From positions 7,738,450 through 7,802,449 of the forward strand of contig NW_020313057.1 in NCBI RefSeq assembly GCF_003265705.1: 64,000 nt of DNA, given 5' to 3'. Position numbers and translations under genes: made by a program. Source of the DNA: Callorhinus ursinus. Its lineage: Eukaryota > Chordata > Mammalia > Carnivora > Otariidae. This document shows, one piece after another, positions 1 to 11,415 of the stretch (position 1 is the stretch's first letter; every line of letters starts with the position of its first letter). The notes beneath the pieces were generated by a model that searched no databases, had not been told where the DNA came from, and saw nothing but the letters and a program-made list of their open reading frames with translations.

Positions 1-1111
1 ATGTCCAGCCATGAGTACCCAGCCATCCTCACGTGTCTCGCCCAGTTGTATGTCCCCCAGCCACCATCACATGCCAGGCACAGATGCACCCAGCTACCGC
101 CCCATGCTATACTCAGCCTCGCACCCCCAGCCACACAGGTATGAAACCCCCAACCCCTGCAGCACTTTGGGGAATCTAGCATAGGACTACTGGCCCAGCC
201 CAAATTTTGCTAACACTGCTGCCCCACTCCCAAATTCCCCAGTGGGCACACACCCTCAGAGCTGGCCTGCCTGGGTCCCCCTAACACCACGGAGAGCAAG
301 CACAGCCCACAACAGGCAGAGAATTTGTGCAGGTGACTGTACTGAAGGAAAAGTGACTCAGACACAACAGCGGGGTGAAAGCCACAGCCATAGGATACTG
401 TCCTGAATGCCAGGATCTGGTGAACAGGGGATACTGTATTGAGGGCCACTCCAGGATCTCTTCTTCATAAAGACAGTACTTCAAAAGACATAACTGACTT
501 TCTTAACACACAGAAACAGACACAGAGAGGAAGACAAAATGAGAAGACAGAGAAATCTATACCAATATAGAAATATATACCAATATAATGAAAGAAAAGG
601 ACAAGGCTGTGGCCAGAGATCAAAATGAAACAGATATAAGTAACATGTCTGATAGAGAATTTAAAGTAATGATCATAAGGATACTCACTGGACTTGAGAA
701 AAGAGAGGAAGACACAAGTGAGACCCTTAACACAGAGATGAGGAATGACATAGCAGAGATAAAGAGCTCCACGAATGAGATGAGAAACACACTTGATGGA
801 CTAGACAGCAGGCTGGAAAAAGGAGAGGAACAAATTAGTGACCTGGAAGAGAGAGCAATGGAAAGTACTCAAGGTGAACAAAAGAGAGAAAAAACAAATA
901 TGTGCGATGAGAATAGACTTAGGGAACTCAATGACTCCATCAAATTTAATAACATTTGTATTATAGGAGTCCTAGAAGATGAAGAGAGAGAAAAGGGAAC
1001 AGAAAATTTATTTGAAGAAATAATATATGAAAACTTCCCCAGTGTGGGGAAGGAAACAGATATCCAGATCCAGGAGGCACAGAGAATTCCCACTAAAATC
1101 AACAAAAGCAG

Positions 1112-1301
1112 GGTGCCTGGGTGGCTCAGTCATTAAGCGTCCGCCTTCGGCTCAGGTCGTGATCCCAGGGTCCCATGATCGAGCCCCACATTGGACTCCC
1201 TGCTCCGCGGGAAACCTGCTTCTCCCTCTCCCACTCCCCCTGCTTGTGTTCCCTCTCTCTCTATGTCTCTCTCTCTTTCAAATAAATAAATAAAATCTTA
1301 A
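1112..1301 (+). mobile_element. Can-SINE inside L1 ORF1
   Basis: A tRNA-Lys-derived SINE with the head GGTGCCTGGGTGGCTCAGTC, a B-box-like segment GATCGAGCCCC, a CT-rich body and an AAATAAATAAATAAAATC tail. A perfect 17-bp target-site duplication (AAAATCAACAAAAGCAG) flanks it at 1095-1111 and 1302-1318. It was copied by L1 machinery and breaks ORF1 of the host L1. Confidence 0.97.
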
Positions 1302-1452
1302 AAAATCAACAAAAGCAGACCTACACCAAGACATATTATAATTGAATTGACAAAATATAGTGATAAAGAAATAAACTTAAAAGCAGCAAGACAAAAGAAG
1401 ACAGTAACTTACAAAGAAAAACCCATAAGGCTAGCAGGAGATTTTTTTTTAA

Positions 1453-1654
1453 GATTTTTTTTTTTTTTATTCGCTTGAGACACAGAGATACAGAGAGAGA
1501 GAGAGAGAGCATGAGCAGGGAGAGAGGCAGAGGGAGGGGGAGAGGCAGGCTCCCCGCTGAGCCAGGAGTCTGATGTGGGCTCAATCCCAGGGCCCTGGGA
1601 TCATGACCTGAGCCAAAGGCAGACACTTAACCATCTGAACCACCCAGGCGCCCC
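1453..1654 (-). mobile_element. Can-SINE (antisense) inside L1 ORF1
   Basis: The reverse complement of the SINE: T-rich tail first, a GA-rich block, then ATCATGACCTGAGCCAAAGG and the head complement CCACCCAGGCGCCCC. The flanks share GAGATTTTTTTTTTAA (about 1438-1452 and 1655-1671), read as the target-site duplication; its exact length is uncertain because of the T runs. Confidence 0.95.
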
Positions 1655-2415
1655 GAGATTTTTTTTTTTAACAGAAACTTTGCAAGTCAGAAGAAAGTGG
1701 CATGATATATTCGAAGTGCTGAATGGGAAAAATCTGCAGCCAAGAACACTCTATCCAGCAAAGCTGTCATTCAGAATAGAAGAAGAGATAAAGAGTTTCC
1801 CAGACAAAAACTAAAAGAGTTCATGACCACTAAACCAGCCCGGCAAGAAATATTAAAGGTGACCTTTTGAGTGGAAAGGAGAGACCAAAAGTGACCATAT
1901 AAAGGTAAGAAGCAGTAAAGATGAATATCTCTGTAAAAATTCAGTCAAGGAATTCACACACAAAAAAATGATATAAAATATAACAACATATACCCAAAAC
2001 ATGGGGAGGAGAGAAGAATGTGTTCAAGCATAAATGACCAACAACTTAATATAGACTACTATACGCAGAAGAGGTTGTATATAAACCTAATGGTAACTGT
2101 ATATCAAAAACCACTAATAAAGATGCATAGAGAAAGAGAAAGAAATCCAAATATATCACTAAAAAATTGGCAAAACATGGAAGAGAGAAAGGCAATAAAG
2201 GATCAGAGAAAATCTTCAGACATGAGCACAAAACAAGTAATAAAATGGCAATAAATACATATTTATCAATAACTTTTTTAATGTAAATGGACTATATGCT
2301 CCAATCAAAAGACATAGGGTGACAGAATGGATTAAAAAAACAAGACCCTTGTGTATGCTGCCTACATGAGACTCATTTTAGACCTAAAGACACCTGCAGA
2401 TTGAAAGTGATGGAG

Positions 2416-2611
2416 GGATACCTGGGTGGCCCAGTCGGTTAAGCCACCTGAGCCTTTGGCTCAGGTCAGGATCCCAGGGTCCTGGGATCGAATCCTGCAT
2501 CAGGCTTCCTGCTCACCAGGAAGCCTGCTTCTCCCTCTACCTCTGCTACTCTCCCTGCTTGTGCTCTTTCTCTGTCGAATAAATAAATAAAATCTTTAAA
2601 AAAAATAAAAA
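2416..2611 (+). mobile_element. Can-SINE inside the L1 ORF2 endonuclease region
   Basis: Head ATACCTGGGTGGCCCAGTCG, body CTGCTTCTCCCTCTACCTC and tail AATAAATAAATAAAATCTTT. The flanks GAAAGTGATGGA (2403-2414) and GAAAGTGAAAGGATGGA (from 2612) form an imperfect target-site duplication. It interrupts the endonuclease coding remnant. Confidence 0.94.
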
Positions 2612-3149
2612 GAAAGTGAAAGGATGGAGAAATACTTATACAAACAGATGTCAAAAGAAAGCTGGAATAGCAATACTTGCATTGGGCAAAATCAACTTTA
2701 AAACAAAGACTCTAACAAGAACAAATAAGGACATTAAATAATAATAAAGGAAACAATCCAACAAGAAGATAAAACAATTGTAAATATTTATGCACCCAAT
2801 ATAGGAGTGCCCAAATAAAACAGTTAATAACTAACATAAAGGAACTAATTGATAATAATATAATAATAGTAGGGGCTTTAATGCCCCACTTACATTAATG
2901 GACAGATCATCTAAACAGAGAAGCAACAAGGAAACAATGGCTTTGAATAGATGGGTTTAACAGATATATTTAGAACTATGGATATATTCTCTCCAAAAAC
3001 AGCAGAATACATATTATTTTCATGTACACATACAACATTTTCCAGAATAGATCACATATTAGGCCACAAAACAGGCCTCAACAAATACAAGAAGTTTGAA
3101 GTCATACCATGCACCTTTTCTGACCACAACACTATGAAATTACAAGTCA

Positions 3150-3184
3150 AACACACACACACGTACACACACACACACACACAA
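3150..3184. repeat. CA microsatellite within L1 ORF2
   Basis: Alternating CA with one GT interruption, inside the ORF2 remnant. It translates as a short His-Thr run in the local open frame (2951-3478), which stays open across it. It is not part of the normal L1 consensus at this point. Confidence 0.93.
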
Positions 3185-3514
3185 AATCTAGAAAGACCAC
3201 AATACATGGAGTTAAAGAACATGCTACTAAACAATGAATGGGTCAACCAGGAACTAAAGGAAGAAATAAAAAAGTACATAGAAACAAATAAAAATGAAAA
3301 TACAATGGTCCAAAGCCTTTGGGATGCAGCAAAAGTGGTGCAAAGAAAGAAGTTTATAGCACTACAGGCCTACCTCAAGAAGCCAGAAAAATCTCAAATA
3401 AACAACCTAATCTTCCATCTAAAGAAGCTAGATAAAGAACAACAAACAAAATCTAAAACCAGCAAAGGAAGAAAATAATAAAGATTAGAAAAGAAAAAAA
3501 TGACATAGAAACCA

Positions 3515-3536
3515 AATAATAATAATAATAATAATA
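3515..3536. repeat. AAT microsatellite
   Basis: About seven AAT units within the ORF2 remnant of the first L1. Confidence 0.9.
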
Positions 3537-6121
3537 GAACAGATCAATGAAACCAAGAAGCTGGTTCTCTGAAAAAAAAAATCAATAAAATTGATAAACC
3601 TCTAACCAGACTTAAAGAAAAAAAAGATAAAGGACTCAAATTTAAAAATCACAAACAAGAGAGGAAAAATAACAGCCAACAGCACAGAAATACAAACAAT
3701 TATAAGAAAATATTATGAAAAACTATTTGACAACAAATTGGACAACCTAGAAGTCATGGGTAAATTCCTAGAAACATGTAAACTACCAAAGCTGAAACAG
3801 GAAAAAATAGGAAACTTGAACAGGGTGATAATGAGGAAAGAAATTGAATCAGTAATCAAAAAACTCTCAACAAACAAAAGTCTAAGATCAGATGGCTTCA
3901 CAAAAAAATTCTACCAAACATTTAAAGAAGAGTTAATATCTATTCTTCTCAAAGTATTCCAAAAAATAGAAAAGGAAGGAAAACTTCCAAATTCATTCTC
4001 CTAAGCCAGCATTGTCCTGATAACAAAACTTGATAAAGACACCACTATAAAAGAGAACTAGAGGTCAATATCTCTGATGAGCACAGATGCAAAAATCCTC
4101 AATAAAGTACTAGCAATCCAAATTCAACATTGCATTAAAAAAAAGCATTCACCATGATTGAGTGGGATTTATTCCTGGGTTGCAATGGTGTTTCAATATT
4201 TGCAAATCAATCAATGTGAAACATCACATCAGTAAGAGAAAGAATGAGAACTGTATAATCATTTCAGTAGATGCAGAAAAAGCATTTGACAAAGTACAAC
4301 ATCCATTCATGATAAATACTCTCAACAAAGTGGGTTTAGAGGGAACATATCTCAACATCATAAAGGCCATAGAAAAAAACCACAGCTAACATTATCCTCA
4401 TTTGGGAAAACCTGAGAGCTTCTCCACTAATGTCAGGAATAAGAAAAGGATGTCCACTCTTACCAGTTTTATTCAACATCATCCCAGAAGTCCTAGCCAC
4501 AGCAGTCAGACAACAAATTGGCACCCCAATTGGTAAGGAAGAAATAAAGTTTCCAGTATTTGCAGATGGCATGATACTATATATAGAAAACCTGAAAGAC
4601 TCCACCAAGAAACTGCTAGATCTAATAAACAAATTCAGTAAAGTCACTGGACACAAAATCAATGTACAAAAATCTGTTGCATTTCTATACACCATTAATG
4701 AAGAAGCAGAAAGAGAAATTTAGAAATTAAGAGAAAGTAATCCCATTTACAATTGCATCAAAAATAATGATATCGAGGAATAAACCTAACCAAATAGGTG
4801 AAAGACCTATACATTGAAAACTATAAAGAAATTGAAGATGACACGAAATAGAAAGATATTCCATACTCTTGAATTAGAAGAATAAATATTGTTAAAATGT
4901 CTATATTACCCAAAGCAGTCTACACATTTAATGCAGTCTCTATCAAAATACCTACAGAATTTTTCACAGAACTAGAACAAACAATCCTAAAATTTATATG
5001 GAACCACAAAAAGACCCTGAAGAGCCAAAGCAATCTTGAAAAAGAAAAACAAAGCTGAAGGCATCACAATTCTGGACTTCAAGTGCTATGACAAAGCTGT
5101 AGTGATCAAGACAGTATGGTACTGTCAAAGAAATAGACACAGAGATCGGCAGAACAGAATAGATAACCCAGAAGTAAACCCACAACTGTATGGTCAATTA
5201 ATCTTCAACAAAGCAGGAAAGAATATCCAATTGGAAAAAGTCTCCTTAACAAATGGTGTTGGGAAAACTGGACAACAACATGCAAAAGAAAGAAAATGGA
5301 CTACTTCCTTACACCATACACAAAAATAAATTCAAAATGGGTTAAAGACCTAAATGTGAGACATGAAACCATAAAAATCTTAGAAGAAAGCACAGGCAGT
5401 AACTTCTTTGACATCAGCTATAGCAACCCTTTTCTAGATATGTCTCCTGAGGCAAGGGAAACAAAAGCAAAACCAAACTATTGGGACTACATCAAAACTA
5501 AAAGCTTCTGCATAGTGAAGGAAATAATCAACAAAACTAAAAGTCAACCTAGGGAATGGCAGAAGATAATTTGCAAATGACATATCCAGTAAAGGGTTAG
5601 TATCCAAAAAACATAAAGAACTTATAAAACTCAATACCCCACAAATGAATAATACAATTAAAAAATGGGCAGAATATGTGAAAAGTCATTGCCCCAGAGA
5701 AGACATCCAGATAGCCAACAGACACATGAAAAGATGTTCATCATCACTTACCATCAGGGAAATGCAAATCAAAACTACAACGAGATATCACCTCACACCT
5801 GTCAGAATGGCTAAAATCAATAACAGAAGAAACAACAGCTGTTGGCAAGGATGTGGAGAAAAAGGAACCCTCTTGCACTATTGGTGAGAATGCAAACTGG
5901 TGCAGCCACTTTGCAAAACAGTATGGAGGTTCCTCAGAAAGTTAAAAAATAGAACTACCCTATGATCCAGTAATCACACCACTGGATATTTACCCAAAGA
6001 ATACAAAAACACTAATTTAAAGGGATATATGCACCCCTATGTTTATAGCAATATTAATTACCACTAGCCAAGATACGGAAGCAACCCAAATGTCCATCCA
6101 TTGAATGAATGGATAAAGAAG

Positions 6122-6152
6122 TGGTGTGTGTGCATGCACGCACGCACACACA
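6122..6152. repeat. Short TG/CA-type microsatellite in L1 3' region
   Basis: A TGTG run followed by GCACGCACGCACACACA within the ORF2 tail of the first L1. Confidence 0.8.
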
Positions 6153-6552
6153 TGTAGGAATATTATTCAGCCATAAAAAAGAATGAAATCTTGCCATTTG
6201 CAATGACATGGATGGAGCTAGAGGTATTATGATAAGTAAAATAAGTCAGAGAAAGACAAATACGATACAATTTCACTCATATGTGGAATTTAAGAAACAA
6301 AACAAAGGAACAAAGGGAAAGAGAGAAAGAGAGAGAAACCAAGAAAGAGACTTTTAATTATAGAGAACAAACTGATGGCTACCAGAGGGGAGGGGTGCTG
6401 GGGGGTTGGGTTAAATAGTTGATGGGGATTAAAGAGTGCACTTGTTGGGATGAGCACTGAGTGGTGTATAAAACTGTTGAATCACTGTATTGTACACCTG
6501 AAAGTAATATAACACTGCATGTTAACTACCTAGAATTAAAACAAAAACAAAA

Positions 6553-7229
6553 GAACACACAACTATGCCTTGGAGAAGCTAGGATACCAATGCAGTTTGC
6601 AGGCAGAACTACTATGTTCCACTTCCTCCAGAGGGAGTAAATTGGTATTGCAGCAAATTCCCCATGGTTTTCTTATTACGCCTGAAATATCACCATTTGT
6701 AACCCTAGACTTTTCCTGTGATTGGATTAAAACTTGTGCTCCTATAAAGCTTCCCTGTTCCATCCAAACAAAGTTAATACCTCGCCCTTTGTGTTTCCAC
6801 TAAACCAAGCAAATATTTCTGGTATAAATTTAGAAGACTTTTTGCAGTTTTTCATTTATAGGTTTATCTTCTTTCTCACTAGATTTTAAGAGTTTTGAAG
6901 CTAGAGTTCATACTGTATTTGGTTCCTAATCACCAGTATTTAATTTTGTCATTAAACAGTTTGATGAATGAATGTCAGATGATCTCAGGTTGTTCACCCC
7001 CTCCCCAAGAGCAGACCTGCTAGTGATTTTATTAGCAAACTCTTTTTAAAAAATGTAGCTGCTATCTCCAATTTCACATATTGTGTTAAAACTTAAGAGA
7101 AGTATTAAAATTCTGGAAAAGTTTTTGTAAATTTTGGGTGGACATCCTCTCTGGCTTCTTTGATACTTCAAAGAGTTAAATAAAATATTTAGTGTCAGTA
7201 GATGATTCTTTAGCTAAAAGAGTTTTTCA
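6553..7229. other. Unassigned spacer between two L1 elements
   Basis: No gene or clear repeat over most of this stretch. Bases 6880-6972 (ACTAGATTTTAAGAGTTTTG followed later by TTTGATGAATGAATG) resemble a worn L2 3' end on the plus strand, with low certainty. The short open frames here show no recognisable protein. Confidence 0.5.
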
Positions 7230-9115
7230 CGATTGTATGACGCTTTCATGTTCACATCCTTGCCAACACTTGTTACTTGTGTGTTTTATTTTTAATTTAG
7301 CTGTCTTAATGAGTGTGATGAGGCAGTGGTGTCTTCTGGTGGATCTGACTTTTTTTTTTTTTTTAATGACTCATGAAAATTGAGCATTTTTTTTCCCTGT
7401 GTTTGTTGGCTACTTGTATATCATTTTTGGACAAATATCTATACGAATTTTTGCCTATTTTTAATTGGGTTATTAGTCATTTTATTGTTGAATTGTAGGG
7501 TTTTTGTTTTTGTGTTCCAGGTACAAACCCCTTAGCCAATAATGACTTGCAAATATTTTCTCCCATTCTGTGAGATGTTGTTCCACTTTTCTGATGGTGT
7601 CATTTAAAGCAGAAACTACTGCATAATTCAAGTTCATAAAGGTGTACCCCTGTTTTGGGGGGGTTTGTTTGTTTTTTCTAAGAGGTTTTAGTTTTATGTC
7701 TTACATTTGGGTCTATGACACATTTTTTAAATTTAATTTTTGTATATTATGTGAAGTACTGGTCCAAATTCATTCATACACATGTGAATATCCTGTTGTC
7801 TCAAAGCCCACCTGTTGAAAAGACTATGGTTACTCTCATTGAATTGTTTGGCACTGTTGTAGAAATTCTGTTGGCCATAAAAGAGTTTATTTCTTGGGAA
7901 TAAATATATTCCCTTTGTTTATAGATATAGCCTATGTCAGAACCACACTGTCTTGAGTATTGTTGCTTTGTAGTAACTTTTGAAATGAAAATGTGAGAGG
8001 CTTCCAATTCTCTTCTTCTTTTCAAGATTGCTTTGGCTGTCTAGGGTCTCTTGCATTTATGTAATAATGTTAGAAAGAGCTAACCAATTTTCTACATCAA
8101 AGCTAGCTGGTATTTTGGGAGAGAGTGCATTGAATTTGTAGATTAAGTTTGAGAATGTTGCTATCTTACAGTAGGTTTTGTGATCCATAAACAAGGGTTG
8201 TCTATTTTCTTTCAATAATATTACATAGTTTTCAGTATAAAAATCTTGTCCTTCCTTTACTATATTATTTATAAATATGCTATTTATGTTGATGCTATTA
8301 TAAATGGAATTATTTTCTTAACTTCATTTTCAGATTTTTCATTGTAAGTGTTTAGTAACACATTTCTTGGCCATAAAAGAAAGAGTTTATTTCTTGGGAA
8401 TAAATTTTGATTCTCTATAATGATCTTATATTCTGCAACCTTTCTGAAATAGTTTACTGGTTGTAAAAATGTTTTCAATAAATTACTTATGGCTTTCCAT
8501 ATACCAGATCATGCTATCTGCAAATAGAGTTGGTCTAACTTCTTACTTTCCAACTTGAATTATTTTTATTTCTTTTTCTTACCTAATTACAATGGCTACA
8601 TCTTCCAGCACAGTATTATTGAAACTTTTCTAATACTTTTCTGCATCTATTGAAATGATCATGCAGTTTTTGGCTTTTATAATATTAATATTGTGTACAT
8701 TGTGTGAATTTTGGATATGAAACCAAACTCAAATTTCTGGGATAAATCGCACTTGTTCATGGTGTACAATCATTATTTTTTATGTTGCTAAAGTATTTTT
8801 TGAACTTTTTTCCTCTAAATTCACAAGGGGTATTGCTCTATAGTTCTTATGATGTCTTTTTCTGGTTTAGTATCAGAGTAACTTTGGATTATTGGATGAG
8901 TAGGGAAGTGTTCCCTGTACTTCAGTTTTTTCTGAAGAATTTGTGAAGGATTCTTCTTTAAATATTAATATAATTCATCTTTGAGGCCATGTGTGGGCCT
9001 GAGCTTTTCTTTCTAGGAAGGTATTATTATTACTACTAATTCAATCTCTTGCTATGGGTTTATCATATTTCTTTTTCTCTTTGATCAGATGTAGCAATTT
9101 ATGTCTTTCTAGAAA
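7230..9115 (-). pseudogene. L1 ORF2 remnant lacking the endonuclease
   Basis: Heavily mutated ORF2 C-terminal and reverse transcriptase sequence. Recognisable plus-strand landmarks include TTCACATCCTTGCCAACACT (near 7250), GACTTGCAAATATTTTCTCC (near 7543), TGTTGCTTTGTAGTAACTTT (near 7960) and GGAAGTGTTCCCTGTACTTC (near 8905). No coding potential remains. A 35-bp internal segment occurs twice (7871 and 8367). Confidence 0.82.
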
Positions 9116-9119
9116 CTGA

Positions 9120-9950
9120 CATCCATGATTTCTAATGAGATGTCAATTGTTAATCTCATTTAAGATCACTTGTACATGATAAGTCACTTTTCTCTCACTG
9201 CATCCAAGAATCTGTCTTTGCCTTTGGCATTTTGACTATGATATACTTAGGTATGGATATATTTTTTTAAAGATTTTATTTATTTATTTCACAGACACAG
9301 AGAGAGAGAGATCACAAGTAGGCAGGCAGGCAGAGGGAGAGGGAGAAGCAGGCTCCCTGCTGAGCATGGAGCCCGATACAGGGCTTGATCCCAGGACACT
9401 GGGATCATGACCTGAGCCAAAGGCAGATGCCTAACCGACTGAGCCACCCAGGTGCCCCAGTTATGGATATCTTTGAGTTGATTCTACTTGAAGTTTGTTG
9501 AAATTTTTTTAAATATATAATGTTTTTTACCAAATTTGAGAAGTTTTTTTTTCAACCATTATTTCCTCAAATAGTCTTCTCTCTTTCCTCTTCTTTTGAT
9601 ACTTCTCATGTGAGTATGTTGGTATACTTTATTGTGTCTCACAGGTCTCTAAGGGTCTATTCATTTTTTAATTCTCTTTTCTTTTTGTTAAGTAGACTGG
9701 ATAGTCTCAATCAACTTATCTTTGGATTCACTGATTCTGTATTCTGCCAATTAAAATCTATTGTTGAGCCACTTTACTGAACTTTTTATTTCATTTATTG
9801 TATTTTTGAACTCCAACATTTCTATTTGACTCTTTCTTATAATTTCTATGTGTTTATTGATATCCTTTATTTAGTAACACACCACTGTCATACTTTCCTT
9901 TAGTTGTAAAGGAAAGCATGATTCCCTTAGTTATTTGAACATATATATAA
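9120..9950 (-). pseudogene. L1 ORF1 remnant of the ancient antisense L1
   Basis: Plus-strand text corresponding to the ORF1 C-terminal region lies on both sides of a SINE, for example TTTGAGTTGATTCTACTTGAA (20 bases of it from 9472) and CACAGGTCTCTAAGGGTCTA near 9640. No continuous frame on the coding (minus) strand. The assignment rests on similarity to older L1 ORF1 consensus sequence. Confidence 0.72.
9261..9458 (-). mobile_element. Can-SINE (antisense) in the ancient L1
   Basis: T-rich tail complement (TTTTTTTAAAGATTTTATTT), GA-rich block, GGGATCATGACCTGAGCCAA and head complement GAGCCACCCAGGTGCCCC. The flanking direct repeat is built on TATGGATAT (9252-9260 and 9462-9470). Confidence 0.95.
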
Positions 9951-10015
9951 CAGCTTGTTTTAAGTCTTTGTATAATCAATCCAAAGTTTGGACTTTCTCA
10001 GGAATAGTTTCTGTT

Positions 10016-10190
10016 GGGGTACCCGGGTGGCTCAGTTGGTTAGCATCTGACTCTTGATTTTGGCTCAGGTCATTATCTTAGGATTGTGAGATCGAGCCCC
10101 ATGTTGGGCTCCAAACTGAGCATGGAGCTTGCTGAAGACTCTCTCCCTCTCCCTCTGCCCCTCCCCTCCTCTTTAATTAAAAAAAAAAAA
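10016..10190 (+). mobile_element. Can-SINE, older subfamily
   Basis: Head GGGTACCCGGGTGGCTCAGT, with GCATCTGACTCTTGATTTTG, the internal ATCGAGCCCCATGTTGGGCT, and a plain A tail. The target-site duplication is GGAATAGTTTCT (10001-10012) against GGAATAATTTCT (10191-10202). The CTCTTGATTTTGGCTC variant marks an older subfamily than most SINEs here. Confidence 0.94.
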
Positions 10191-10781
10191 GGAATAATTT
10201 CTAATTACCACTGTGTGTGTGCATGTGTCTACATGTGCACACGTGTTGTAATTTCTTGGTATGTCTTGTGGCTTTTTTGTTTATTGAAAAATGGATTTTT
10301 AAAAATATAACGTGGAAACTCTGGAAATAAGTTACCTTCTTTACTAGGATTTTGTTGTTTCTGCTATTTATTTAGTGTCTTTATAGACTAATTCTACAAA
10401 GTCCCTGTTCTTTACCATATTCAGCTACTAAAGTCTCTGCTTTGTTAATTTGGTAGTCAGCTAATGATTGGACAGGGATTTCCTTAAATGAGTTGACCAA
10501 AAAAAATCTCAAACCCTTTGTTAAAGGACTCTGATTTTGCATTGGGGATATACCTTCACTGCTTTGGCAGTTTATAACTCTCCCTCTGACTTTACTTCTT
10601 CTTTTTGCACAGGGACCCAAAATAAGCCACAGAAGAGACATTAGGGCCTTCTCAGGTATTCCTGGGCAGGGCCACAGCCCTTCACATGCACATTATCTTC
10701 TGGATTCCAAGGAAAGTATCAGAGCTTTTCAAACATCTATTTGAACAGCTGAGTCTCTCGTTTCCCAGTTTTTCTTTTGAA

Positions 10782-10807
10782 GTGTGTATGTGTGTGCGTG
10801 CATGTGT

Positions 10808-10843
<36 letters not shown>

Positions 10844-10862
10844 TTTGTTGTTGTTGTTGTTC
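10782..10862. repeat. TG microsatellite followed by a TTG run
   Basis: An interrupted TG array (10782-10842) is followed by about five TTG units (10846-10862), embedded in the 5' UTR remnant of the ancient antisense L1. Confidence 0.95.
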
Positions 10863-11415
10863 AGACTCATGTTTGCTCCGACTGATACCACCACCTCAGG
10901 CAACTGTGATGTTAAAATATTGCCACTGATTGTTTTTGACAAATGCCCTGGGATAGAATTATTCTCATGGGGAGTTTTGAGTCAGGTCAAATAAAGGCAA
11001 GTCCTGAGAATTGGATTTTTCCAGAGAGCCATCAGTCAAGTCAAATAGTGCCAATGCTCTAGTGATTGGAGCTTTTAGGGAACATCAAACCCATTTACAC
11101 CCTTCAGTGGCTGCTAGGCTGCTGATTTTCACAGCTACTAACTATGGTTGTGAGGCTGTTAGTTTTCAAGGCTGTGGCAGAACTGGTGAGAGGAGGAAGA
11201 GAGTTGGGTAGATTAAAATGCTACAAAGTGTATTCTTATGAGATTCAGTCATTTTTCTTTAATAAATGCTCTCCATATTGTTGTAAACCTTGGTAAATGT
11301 CCAGAGTTCTGAAAAAGTTAATTTTGAACATTATTCCCAATGTTATTATTGCTTTCATAGAGGATTAGATTTTTGGAGGCCCTTATTCTGTTACTCCAGA
11401 ATCAGTTCTAGTTAA

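Larger units (their letters stand above)
588..1814 (+). pseudogene. L1 ORF1 remnant (RNA-binding chaperone), split by two SINEs
   Basis: ORF1p is the trimeric RNA-binding protein of the L1 ribonucleoprotein. From the ATG at 588 an acidic, heptad-rich segment (around EEQISDLEERAM) is the coiled coil, followed by the RRM-like motif ICIIGVLEDEEREKGTENLF. The frame is cut by a sense Can-SINE at 1112-1301, resumes at about 1319 and is cut again by an antisense Can-SINE at 1453-1654. The last piece, with KWHDIFEVLNGKNLQPRTLY and SFRIEEEIKSFPDKN, is the C-terminal domain and ends in TAA at 1812-1814. The SINE insertions alone destroy the product. Confidence 0.92.
2245..6293 (+). pseudogene. L1 ORF2 remnant (endonuclease and reverse transcriptase)
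   Basis: ORF2p nicks target DNA and copies L1 RNA into it. Starting at the ATG at 2245, in-order fragments show the endonuclease (NVNGLYAPIKRH near 2280, then a KKQDPCVCCLHETHF segment), the reverse transcriptase ([14 protein letters not shown] near 4270; [11 protein letters not shown] near 4450) and the C-terminal cysteine motif [15 protein letters not shown] near 5840, which is followed at once by a stop. The catalytic box that should read FADD is FADG (near 4560). Numerous stops, frameshifts, a SINE at 2416 and a CA repeat at 3150 make it a dead copy. The TAA at 6291-6293 marks the ancestral end. Confidence 0.92.
1..6552 (+). mobile_element. LINE-1 element, near full length, decayed (sense strand)
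   Basis: A long interspersed element runs in order through 5' UTR (1 to about 587), ORF1 (588-1814), a spacer, ORF2 (about 2245-6293) and a 3' UTR ending in an A-rich tail near 6552. The 5' UTR resembles older L1MA-type elements, and the 3' end has the carnivore phrase GGGATGAGCACTGAGTGG. Three Can-SINEs interrupt it (1112-1301, 1453-1654, 2416-2611). Both frames carry many stops and frameshifts. The true 5' end probably lies left of the window, so no target-site duplication can be checked. Seen: domain order and broken frames. Inferred: subfamily. Confidence 0.93.
7230..11415 (-). mobile_element. Ancient antisense L1 with internal deletion
   Basis: Read on the minus strand, the 5' UTR lies at about 9950-11415, ORF1 at about 9120-9950 and ORF2 at about 7230-9115. 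Diagnostic plus-strand stretches are TCTTTCTAGAAACTGAC (start of the reverse transcriptase region, near 9100), TGTCTCACAGGTCTCTAAGG (ORF1, near 9636), GGGACCCAAAATAAGCCACA (5' UTR, near 10610) and AATAAATGCTCTCCATATTG (near 11262). The endonuclease third of ORF2 is missing: the reverse transcriptase text runs almost directly into ORF1. Two SINEs (9261-9458, 10016-10190) and a TG repeat are embedded. No long frame survives. Both outer edges are approximate. Confidence 0.85.

Noticed and set aside
1112..1301. tRNA-like A and B box motifs that could suggest a tRNA gene
   Set aside because: The motifs belong to the tRNA-Lys-derived head of Can-SINEs; the rest of the cloverleaf is not preserved, and copies have target-site duplications.
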